A stretch of 8,928 bases of DNA from an uncultured Clostridia bacterium (GTDB lineage: Bacteria; Bacillota; Clostridia; Oscillospirales; Oscillospiraceae): positions 1 through 8,928 of the forward strand of contig CAMEMX010000058.1 of the NCBI GenBank assembly GCA_945927915.1, written 5' to 3'. The position numbers were made by a program, and so were the translations under genes. Of this stretch, positions 1-5,153 are shown piece by piece (position 1 is the stretch's first letter; the number at the start of each line of letters is the position of its first letter). The notes under the pieces are model-generated. The model saw only the letters and a list, made by a program, of their open reading frames with translations. It ran no database searches and was not told the DNA's origin.

Positions 1-42
1 TGTTATGGGGCTGCTTCATTAATTGTTTTCAGGGCAGTCTCA

Positions 43-98
43 CAGCGTGTCGAAACCGTTTTTCGACACGCTGACGCCTGCGGTTTTCGCCGCAGGCG
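43..98. repeat. Two tandem perfect hairpins downstream of ridA
   Basis: The first hairpin has a 13-bp perfect stem (43-55 pairing with 61-73, CAGCGTGTCGAAA) and a 5-nt loop. The second has a 9-bp perfect stem (75-83 pairing with 90-98, CGCCTGCGG) and a 6-nt loop, and begins one base after the first. They lie 20 bp beyond the ridA stop codon, where a terminator would be expected, but neither is followed by a T-run on either strand. They could be a factor-assisted terminator, an mRNA 3'-end stabiliser, or a REP-like intergenic repeat unit. The stems are seen directly; the roles are inference. Confidence 0.6.
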
Positions 99-117
99 CT
101 CACATTATATTATGCCG

Positions 118-489
118 TTATACTTCCGCGACGACCTCGACCTCGACCAGCGCGCCCTTGGGCAGCGCGGCGACGGCGACGCAGCTTCTGGCGGGCTTGC
201 CCGTGAAATAGCGGGCATAGACCTCGTTGAACGCGGCAAAGTCATCCATATTTTTCAGGAAGCAGAGCGTCTTGACCGCGCGATCCGGCGATGAACCCGC
301 CGCCTCGAGCACCGCCTGCAGATTCTTCATCACCTGCTCGGTCTGCCCCGTGATGTCAGATGCCCCGATCGCACCCGTGGCGGGGTCGATGGGAATCTGT
401 CCCGATGTGTAGACTAAATTACCCGTTCTGACCGCCTGCGAATACGGGCCGATCGCCGCAGGCGCCTGCTGTGTAAAGATCTTTTCCAT
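118..489 (-). CDS. ridA: RidA family enamine/imine deaminase
   Basis: This is a 123-residue protein of the Rid (YjgF/YER057c/UK114) family, close to the usual length of about 125. In the family, RidA hydrolyses the reactive enamine/imine intermediates (such as 2-aminoacrylate) released by PLP enzymes, forming 2-keto acids and ammonia in the cytoplasm as a homotrimer with active sites between subunits. The family pattern is clear: GPYSQAV near residues 14-20, YTSGQIPID at 27-35, and the C-terminal signature PARSCVAVAALPKGALVEVE. Arg101 matches the substrate-carboxylate-binding arginine (Arg105 in E. coli), followed by Ser-Cys, with acidic residues at 117 and 119. The ATG at 489 has GGAGG at 498-502, and that Shine-Dalgarno lies inside the end of the carD-like gene. 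The two genes are 3 bp apart and almost certainly co-transcribed. I am confident of the family; the in vivo substrate is inferred from it. Confidence 0.95.
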   Translation of the reverse strand: MEKIFTQQAPAAIGPYSQAVRTGNLVYTSGQIPIDPATGAIGASDITGQTEQVMKNLQAVLEAAGSSPDRAVKTLCFLKNMDDFAAFNEVYARYFTGKPARSCVAVAALPKGALVEVEVVAEV

Positions 490-492
490 GTT

Positions 493-1017
493 TTATACCT
501 CCGCTGTTGCAAATTGTGCGCCCTCCAGCCGGGCGCGGATGTACGCGGGGACCTCGCGCGGCTCGATCTTCAGCACCGTTGCAAATTCGTCGTTGAGCAG
601 CTTTTCCGCATCGCGCAGGGTCTGCTCGTCATGCGTGCGCAGGTGCTTGCCCGAACGCCGGAGCGCCTCACGGCGCCGGTAGAGCGCGCGGATCATGCCA
701 AGCAGCTCCCGGCGGTCGCCGGCAGTCAGGATGCGGCGGAATTCCTCCTTGCGCGCGGAGACGTCCTCGATCCACGTTGTTTCGGTGCGGCAGACATCGC
801 CCAGCAGGGAATCCAGCTCCTGCGGGGAAAGCAGGCGGCGCATCTTACCCAACAGCTTCTCGTTGCCCAGCGGAACGAACACCGTCGCGCCGCCGCGCCG
901 GACAGGCTGCAGGACATAGTATGCCGCTTTTTCACGGCCGACCTTCATTTCGCGGATCTCCGCGATCGCGCATACGCCCTCCGTGCCGTAAAGCACCGTT
1001 TCTCCGACCTGATACAT
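493..1017 (-). CDS. CarD/CdnL family transcriptional regulator
   Basis: This 174-residue protein begins with the CarD/CdnL RNA-polymerase-interacting domain (about residues 1-65). It shows the typical opening MYQVGETVLYGTEGVCAI, a beta-rich segment with YYVLQPV, and the VFVPLGNEKL motif followed by a basic MRRLLS. The rest (about 70-174) is helical, rich in Arg, Leu and Glu, and matches the usual C-terminal DNA-contacting region in size and character. In the family, this domain binds the RNA polymerase beta subunit and the helical part contacts the upstream edge of the promoter bubble, stabilising open complexes. The ATG at 1017 has AGGAG at 1027-1031 with 9-nt spacing. It is the first gene of a bicistron with ridA and has its own promoter. 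Its targets cannot be read from sequence, and functional coupling with RidA is only a possibility. Confidence 0.93.
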   Translation of the reverse strand: MYQVGETVLYGTEGVCAIAEIREMKVGREKAAYYVLQPVRRGGATVFVPLGNEKLLGKMRRLLSPQELDSLLGDVCRTETTWIEDVSARKEEFRRILTAGDRRELLGMIRALYRRREALRRSGKHLRTHDEQTLRDAEKLLNDEFATVLKIEPREVPAYIRARLEGAQFATAEV

Positions 1018-1049
1018 CTTCTGCCGCTCCTTTCCTTTCGTATGGGTAT

Positions 1050-1058
1050 ATTATACCA
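1050..1058 (-). promoter_or_regulatory. Extended -10 promoter of the carD-ridA operon
   Basis: Read on the minus strand, TATAAT (1050-1055) is preceded by TGG (1056-1058), giving the extended -10 pattern TGnTATAAT. No good -35 hexamer lies 16-18 bp upstream, which fits an extended -10 promoter. Initiation near 1043 would leave a leader of about 25 nt before the carD-like start codon. Confidence 0.7.
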
Positions 1059-1091
1059 CATTTTGAAAGAATTGTTATAGGCAAAATACAC

Positions 1092-1139
1092 AAAAATAAC
1101 AAAAATTTTGTCTCCGCACAACTTTTTGCGCGGAGACAA
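1092..1139 (-). terminator. Rho-independent terminator of the HMA chaperone gene
   Basis: A 10-bp perfect stem (1130-1139 pairing with 1108-1117, TTGTCTCCGC) closes a 12-nt loop. On the minus strand it is followed by AATTTTTGTTATTTTT (1107-1092), a good U-rich tail. It starts 4 bp after the chaperone stop codon and lies before the carD promoter, so it separates the two minus-strand transcription units. Confidence 0.85.
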
Positions 1140-1143
1140 TGAT

Positions 1144-1335
1144 TTATTCCACGACCTGATAGCCCGCGTCCGTCACCGCCTGACGCAGCGCAGACGCATC
1201 GGCGCTGCCCGTCACGGTCGCCGTCTTGTCTTCCAGGCTGATGTCGACCGTTTCAACGCCCGCGACCGCCTTGAGCGCCTTTTCCACGCGTGCCTTGCAG
1301 TGACCGCACATCATACCTTCGATCTTCAGTACCAT
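1144..1335 (-). CDS. HMA-domain metal-binding protein, CopZ-like copper chaperone
   Basis: This 63-residue protein is a single heavy-metal-associated (HMA) domain. The metal site is the MxCxxC motif at residues 8-13 (MMCGHC), followed by Lys14, the pattern of bacterial copper chaperones that hand Cu(I) to a P-type ATPase. The rest follows the ferredoxin-like fold: KARVEKAL helix, VETVDISLEDKTATVTG strands, second helix, and the ending DAGYQVVE. The frame stays open upstream to an ATG at 1440, but the ATG at 1335 is chosen. It has AAAGGAG (1344-1350) 8 nt upstream, gives the normal family length, and lies downstream of a good promoter (1365-1393) that overlaps the longer reading. No copper ATPase or CsoR/CopY regulator lies in this window, so copper specificity comes from the motif only. 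Confidence 0.9.
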   Translation of the reverse strand: MVLKIEGMMCGHCKARVEKALKAVAGVETVDISLEDKTATVTGSADASALRQAVTDAGYQVVE

Positions 1336-1364
1336 ATTACCCGCTCCTTTCCGGTTTTTTTGAT

Positions 1365-1393
1365 ATTTTACCACCAAAGCGCCGGTTTTGCAA
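1365..1393 (-). promoter_or_regulatory. Sigma-A promoter of the HMA chaperone gene
   Basis: On the minus strand, TTGCAA (1388-1393) and TAAAAT (1365-1370) are separated by exactly 17 bp, with TGG directly before the -10 (extended -10). Initiation near 1358 gives a leader of about 23 nt with the AAAGGAG site. It is back to back with the promoter of the nucleoside operon, with 28 bp between the two -35 boxes. I see no clear operator for a copper-responsive repressor. Confidence 0.75.
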
Positions 1394-1421
1394 GCGCGAC
1401 CTGTTTTTTCCGTGCATCTGC

Positions 1422-1450
1422 TTGCATTTTCTCCGGGCATCCGCTATGAT
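1422..1450 (+). promoter_or_regulatory. Sigma-A promoter of the nucleoside phosphorylase operon
   Basis: TTGCAT (1422-1427) and TATGAT (1445-1450) are separated by 17 bp. Initiation near 1457 leaves a leader of only about 25 nt, ending in AAGGAGG (1470-1476) before the ATG at 1483, so there is no room for a riboswitch. A second TATTAT at 1453-1458 could act as an alternative -10. Confidence 0.75.
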
Positions 1451-1482
1451 GGTATTATATTCATATTGTAAGGAGGTCTTCC

Positions 1483-2286
1483 ATGAAGCGCTATTCCAAG
1501 ATCCAAGTCCCGCCCGGCGCGGACGGCCTGCTGCCGCGCACCGGTCTGGCCGCAGGCGGCAGCGCGCCGTATGTGCTCCTGCCCGGCGATCCGCACCGCA
1601 GCAAGATCATCTCCGGCTTCTTCCGCGACGCCGAGTTCACCGCCCACCGCGGCACCTACGCGACCTATACCGGGCATACGGCAAATGGCACGCCCGTCGG
1701 CGTGACCAGCAGCGGCATGGGCTGCTCCTGCGTTGTGAGCGCTCTGGAGGAGCTTGCGCAGGCGGGCGCGAAAACAGTCATCCGCGTCGGCACCTGCGGC
1801 GGCGTGCAGCCGTGGATGCAGCCGGGGCGCATCGTGATCGCAAGCGGCTGCGTGCGCGGCGAGGGCGCGAGCTTTGAGCTTGTGCCGCCGGAGTTTCCCG
1901 CCGTGGCCGACCCCTTCGTCGTCCGCGCGCTGACGCAGGCGGCGCATGAACTTGGCGATGACCCCTTGGTCGGACTCTACCGCAGCCACGACGCCTTCTA
2001 CATGGAGTCCAAGGCCGCGCACCCCGGCCTGCGCGAACGGATGCAAAAGTGGATCGACACGGGCGTGCTCGTCGTGGAAAACGAATCCGGCACGCTGTTC
2101 ACCTACGGTCACCTGCTCGGTCTGCGCACGGCCAGCATCTGCGTTGCCCTCGGCTCGATGTTTGCAGAGCCCGGCTCGCAGGTCTACGGCGCATATGCCG
2201 ACCCGGATTTTCTGGCGAAGCGGATCGAGCTTGCTTCGCGCATCGCGCTCCGCGCCGCGGAGCTGTTGAAGGAGGCGGGAGTATGA
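1483..2286 (+). CDS. Nucleoside phosphorylase, uridine-phosphorylase-like (PNP_UDP_1 family)
   Basis: This 267-residue protein belongs to the PNP/UDP phosphorylase family, which cleaves ribonucleosides with phosphate to give a free base and ribose-1-phosphate; E. coli uridine phosphorylase (Udp, 253 residues) is hexameric. By hand alignment to Udp, the phosphate site is intact: Gly35 and Arg39 in LPGDPHR (Udp Gly26, Arg30), Arg101 and Thr104 in RVGTCGG (Arg91, Thr94), and Arg56 in AHRGTY (Arg48, donated to the neighbouring subunit). The ribose-binding glutamate is Glu201 in VENESGTL. However, the Udp uracil-binding Gln166/Arg168 pair is missing (FYMESKA here), the PNP catalytic Asp is not evident in CVALGSM, and the Udp His8 position appears to be Arg19. 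The base specificity is therefore unknown. AAGGAGG lies 6 nt before the ATG. It is the first gene of the operon, and its TGA overlaps the next ATG. Confidence 0.9.
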   Translation: MKRYSKIQVPPGADGLLPRTGLAAGGSAPYVLLPGDPHRSKIISGFFRDAEFTAHRGTYATYTGHTANGTPVGVTSSGMGCSCVVSALEELAQAGAKTVIRVGTCGGVQPWMQPGRIVIASGCVRGEGASFELVPPEFPAVADPFVVRALTQAAHELGDDPLVGLYRSHDAFYMESKAAHPGLRERMQKWIDTGVLVVENESGTLFTYGHLLGLRTASICVALGSMFAEPGSQVYGAYADPDFLAKRIELASRIALRAAELLKEAGV

Positions 2287-3014
2287 GCTTTTCCAGCATG
2301 AAGCTGACGCACGCGGACGGGACGATGCACCATCTCGGCATCGACGAGACGATGGTCGCGCCGCGCGTCATTCTGACGCCCGACCCGCTGGAGGTGCCGT
2401 TTTATGCGGCGCTGATGGACGACGCGAAGAAAGTCGGAGAATACCGCGAATATGTGACCTATACCGGCAGCTTCCATGGCAAAGCGCTGAGCGTGATGAG
2501 CTGCGGCTTCGGCTGTATGCCCGCCGCGATCGCCGTGGAGGAGCTGAACCATCTCGGCGTCAAGGCCGTGGTCAAGCTTGGCCTCTGCCCCGCCCTGCAG
2601 CCGGAGACGCCGGCCGGCACCTTGCTTGCCGCCTCCGGCGCCGTGCGCGGCGAAGGCGCAACAAGAGAATATATTGACGTCTCCTACCCCGCCGTACCGG
2701 ATCCCGCTCTGCTCGGCAGGCTGCTGGACGCCGGCGTCGGCGCGGGGCTGTTCCGCAGCCACGACTGCACGAGCCTGGAGACGCCGTGGTCGCAGGAGGG
2801 CAGAGCGCGTATCGCGCGCTGGGCAGCGCTCGGCATCGAAGCGATCGACGGCGAGACGAGCGCCCTGTTTGTTATCTCCTCCATTCTGAAGCTCCGCGCC
2901 GCCTCGCTGGCGCTGATAAGCGAAAACTACGCCACGGGCGAGCGTCTTGCCGACCCCGGCGAGGGCAAGCACCGCCTGTTCGCCGCCGCTGCGGAGGCTC
3001 TGCAATGCTTCTGA
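2283..3014 (+). CDS. Divergent nucleoside phosphorylase paralogue lacking the phosphate-binding residues
   Basis: This 243-residue protein has the same fold and motif order as the gene before it. Shared landmarks are YREYVTYTG, an AVEELNHLG helix, GAVRGEGA, RSHD and GETSALF. By hand alignment to E. coli Udp, the four residues that bind phosphate within a subunit are replaced: Gly26 by Pro33, Arg30 by Glu37 (LTPDPLE), Arg91 by Lys98 and Thr94 by Leu101 (KLGLCPA). The residues Udp donates to its neighbour's active site are kept: His8 (HHLGI, residues 16-20) and Arg48 (Arg55). The ribose glutamate Glu191 also remains. It may be an inactive partner subunit, a hydrolase, or an enzyme with another acceptor. 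The ATGA overlap with the upstream gene and GGAGG at 2271-2275 suggest translational coupling and matched amounts. The frame is open further upstream, but the ATG at 2283 fits the RBS and family length. Confidence 0.87.
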   Translation: MSFSSMKLTHADGTMHHLGIDETMVAPRVILTPDPLEVPFYAALMDDAKKVGEYREYVTYTGSFHGKALSVMSCGFGCMPAAIAVEELNHLGVKAVVKLGLCPALQPETPAGTLLAASGAVRGEGATREYIDVSYPAVPDPALLGRLLDAGVGAGLFRSHDCTSLETPWSQEGRARIARWAALGIEAIDGETSALFVISSILKLRAASLALISENYATGERLADPGEGKHRLFAAAAEALQCF

Positions 3015-4297
3015 TCAAAAATGTTCTCCTGCCGGATTTTGATACCCTGACGACCGCTCCAGCCGATCTTTTGATCGAAAACGGCCGTTTTGCTGCCATT
3101 GCGCCACAGCTTTCCGCGCAATGCGAGACGCTCGACGCACACGGGATGCTCGCGCTTCCCGGCATGGCGGACATCCACACCCATATGGTGCAGAGCCTCA
3201 CCAAAGGCCCGCTCGACGACATGAACATCACGCAATGGCTGCAAAAAATGCTCGCCGCGCAGTGGTCGCTCACCGCCGACGAGTGGTATTACGGCGTGCT
3301 GCTCGGCTGCCTGCAAAGCTTGCGTTACGGTGTGACAGCCGTCAATGAGATGACCTACTTCCCGCACATCGACGCGGTCGTGCAGGCGTATCAGGACGCC
3401 GGCCTCCGCGTGACCTTCGGCATCGGTGCCACGGACATCGCGGAAAACGATCAGATCAAGGTCACAAGCGTGGACGAATGCCTCCGGCAGGCTGAGTATC
3501 TCTACGACCGCTGGCACGGCAAGGGGCTTCTGCGCACCGCCGCCGTGCCGCAGGGCCGTCCTGCCTGCACGCCGGAGCTGATGGTCGCGCTCAAGCAGTT
3601 TGCCCGCGAGCGCGGTCTGGTCTACCACACGCACCTCGCCGAGGGAAAAGCGGAGACGGAGCGCGTGCGCCAATGGACCGGGCGCGGCGAGGCAGAGGAG
3701 CTGGCACACCTCGGCGTGCTGGACGAAAACACGATCCTTGCGCACTCGATCTGGCTGTCCGACAGCGAGATCGACCTTCTGGCGCAGACAAAGGCCGTCG
3801 TCGCGCACTGCCCCTCGACCAACATGAAGCTCTCCGACGGTGCGCCGCGCATCGCGCAGATGCTGAATGCCGGCGTGCGCGTCGGCTTCGGCTGCGACGG
3901 CGAGGCGTCGAGCGCTAACCGGGATCTGCTGCGCGAGGCGCGCCACGGCAGCTACCTGCAAAAGGTGCTGACCCTCGACCCGACCGTACTGCCCGCCGGA
4001 CAGTGCTATCGGATGCTGACCGAGACGGGTATGGCTGCGCTGGGCTATCGGGATCTCGGAAAAATCGCCGTCGGGTATCAGGCGGATTTCTCCCTCGTGC
4101 GCACGGACGATCTCAGCACGGTCAATCACCGGCGCATCCTGACCAACCTGCTCTATGCGGGCAGCGGCAGTCAGGTCGCCTCCGTCTTTGTGCGCGGCAG
4201 GCGCGTCGTGCGCAACGGTCGTTTTACGGAACATGACGTTGGGAGGGTGCTGGAGCAGTGCGAACGGATCCTTGCGAAGCTGGAAGCGCGGATGTGA
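3005..4297 (+). CDS. Amidohydrolase of the TRZ/ATZ / MTA-SAH deaminase type
   Basis: This 430-residue metal-dependent hydrolase has the amidohydrolase TIM-barrel layout: a beta-sandwich start (residues 1-50), barrel, and C-terminal sandwich ending with VRGRRVVRNGRF. The metal ligands are His58 and His60 (ADIHTH), His210 (HTHLAE) and Asp298 (GFGCDGEASS). Glu213 and His247 (ILAHSIWL) match the catalytic residues of this branch, and VAHCPSTNMKLSDG (266-279) is typical of it. The KGPLDDMNITQWL stretch (68-80) resembles the segment found in 5-methylthioadenosine/S-adenosylhomocysteine deaminases. Known relatives deaminate adenosine-type nucleosides, guanine or s-triazines, and the substrate cannot be fixed from sequence. 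It overlaps the preceding gene by 10 bp, with GGAGG at 2993-2997 seven nt before the ATG. Its position after two phosphorylase-family genes suggests nucleoside deamination feeding base release. Confidence 0.9.
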   Translation: MLLIKNVLLPDFDTLTTAPADLLIENGRFAAIAPQLSAQCETLDAHGMLALPGMADIHTHMVQSLTKGPLDDMNITQWLQKMLAAQWSLTADEWYYGVLLGCLQSLRYGVTAVNEMTYFPHIDAVVQAYQDAGLRVTFGIGATDIAENDQIKVTSVDECLRQAEYLYDRWHGKGLLRTAAVPQGRPACTPELMVALKQFARERGLVYHTHLAEGKAETERVRQWTGRGEAEELAHLGVLDENTILAHSIWLSDSEIDLLAQTKAVVAHCPSTNMKLSDGAPRIAQMLNAGVRVGFGCDGEASSANRDLLREARHGSYLQKVLTLDPTVLPAGQCYRMLTETGMAALGYRDLGKIAVGYQADFSLVRTDDLSTVNHRRILTNLLYAGSGSQVASVFVRGRRVVRNGRFTEHDVGRVLEQCERILAKLEARM

Positions 4298-4917
4298 CCG
4301 TCTTTTACGAGGACGCGCAGGTGCTCGTCTGCCACAAGCCCGCGGGCGTGCTCTCGGCAAAGGATGCCTCCGGCAAGCGCTCGATGCCGGACCTCCTCGC
4401 GCCGCGCACGGTCTATCCCGTCCACCGGTTCGACCGCGAGGTCAGCGGTCTGATGGTCTTTGCCAAAACGCCCGTGGCGGCGGCGTTTCTCGGCGCACGG
4501 ATGCAGGACGGATTTTCCAAGGAATATCTCGCCGTGTGCGAAAACGCGCCGTCCGGGGACGAAGCGGAGCTGACAGACCTGCTGTTTCACGACCGCGCGA
4601 AAAACAAGACCTACGTCGTCAAGCGCAGACGCGCGGGTGTGAAGGAGGCACGGCTTTCCTACCGCGTTGAAGCACGCGGCGCAGACGGCTGCGCTCTGCT
4701 GCACATCCGCCTGTATACGGGCAGGACGCACCAGATCCGCGTGCAGCTCGCCTCGCGCGGCTGTCCTCTGAGCGGCGACAAAAAGTACGGCGCAGCAAGC
4801 GGCGGCACTCTTGCGCTGTGCGCATGGCGTCTGACCTTTCCGCACCCGGACGGGCGGACGCTCTGCTTTACCCTGCCCGAAGCGCTCCTGCCGCCCGTGA
4901 TCGCCGCACTCCGGTGA
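4294..4917 (+). CDS. RluA-type RNA pseudouridine synthase without S4 domain
   Basis: This 207-residue protein converts selected uridines of rRNA or tRNA to pseudouridine, by family. It has the standard order of motifs: YEDAQVLVCHKPAG near the N-terminus, the catalytic-Asp motif HRFDREVSGLMVFAKT (Asp47; most relatives have HRLD), KEYLAV, and LYTGRTHQIRVQLASRG plus GDKKYG near residues 140-166. It lacks the N-terminal S4 RNA-binding domain of the RluC/RluD type, so it is a short catalytic-core form. I chose the GTG at 4294, whose GTGA overlaps the amidohydrolase TGA, because it starts right before the conserved core. A GTG at 4258 would add 12 residues and has GGAGG at 4242-4246, so it cannot be excluded. 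It is the last gene of the operon. Its target site is unknown and a functional link to the nucleoside genes is unproven. Confidence 0.88.
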   Translation: MTVFYEDAQVLVCHKPAGVLSAKDASGKRSMPDLLAPRTVYPVHRFDREVSGLMVFAKTPVAAAFLGARMQDGFSKEYLAVCENAPSGDEAELTDLLFHDRAKNKTYVVKRRRAGVKEARLSYRVEARGADGCALLHIRLYTGRTHQIRVQLASRGCPLSGDKKYGAASGGTLALCAWRLTFPHPDGRTLCFTLPEALLPPVIAALR

Positions 4918-5101
4918 TATTTTTCTTGGGAAGCTCTGAACAAATCGGCTGCGGCGCCCGGCGGATCCTTTGCCGCAACTTTTCGGTTCGAAAACCTTGA
5001 AATACACAAAGTATTCCTGCGGTTTTCAAACCTCAATTTGCGACAAAATCTCTCGCCGACCGCTCTTGCAGATTTATTCAGAGCATCCCTTGTAAAATAT
5101 C
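4916..5101. repeat. 186-bp imperfect palindrome, MITE-like intergenic element
   Basis: The whole stretch folds on one axis at about 5008. The outer arms, 4916-4949 and 5068-5101, match at 28 of 34 positions when one is reverse-complemented; they contain GGGA(A/T)GCTCTGAA and AAATC. The inner arms GGTTCGAAAACC (4985-4996) and GGTTTTCAAACC (5021-5032) match at 11 of 12, and AATAC/GTATT (5001-5005, 5011-5015) closes the tip. It has no plausible gene. Such terminal inverted repeats with a symmetric body are typical of miniature inverted-repeat elements or ERIC-like palindromes. It starts at the last two bases of the pseudouridine synthase stop codon and could also end that operon's transcript. 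I see no convincing target-site duplication. The palindrome is seen directly; mobility is inferred. Confidence 0.75.
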
Positions 5102-5118
5102 CGCCGATGCTGTATACT
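5090..5118 (+). promoter_or_regulatory. Sigma-A promoter of murC
   Basis: TTGTAA (5090-5095) and TATACT (5113-5118) are separated by 17 bp. Initiation near 5125 leaves a leader of about 29 nt with GGAGG at 5138-5142. The -35 hexamer lies within the right outer arm of the palindromic element, directly after its GCATCCC block. Confidence 0.75.
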
Positions 5119-5153
5119 ATATGGGCGATTTTTAATTGGAGGTCTTTCTGATT

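Noticed and set aside
77..88. Shared 12-mer CCTGCGGTTTTC at 77-88 and 5016-5027 linking the tandem hairpins to the palindromic element
   Set aside because: One 12-base match is expected by chance in about 9 kb of biased sequence, and the surrounding stems do not align.
1336..1440. 35-residue N-terminal extension of the HMA chaperone from an ATG at 1440
   Set aside because: It would cover the good -35/-10 pair at 1365-1393 and lacks similarity to the family, while the ATG at 1335 has a strong ribosome binding site.
2927..4360. Long open frame of several hundred codons on the minus strand across the amidohydrolase gene
   Set aside because: It is antisense to a gene with a complete set of amidohydrolase motifs, its protein is rich in Arg, His and Ala with no domain pattern, and GC-rich codon bias opens such frames by default.
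4258..4917. Idea that the RluA-type gene belongs to a pseudouridine breakdown pathway with the phosphorylases
   Set aside because: RluA-type enzymes act on RNA, and known pseudouridine breakdown uses a kinase and a C-glycosidase, neither of which is present here. Co-transcription alone is weak evidence.
5136..5153. TTG start adding six residues to MurC
   Set aside because: The codon shares a base with the GGAGG that serves the ATG at 5154 and has no Shine-Dalgarno of its own.
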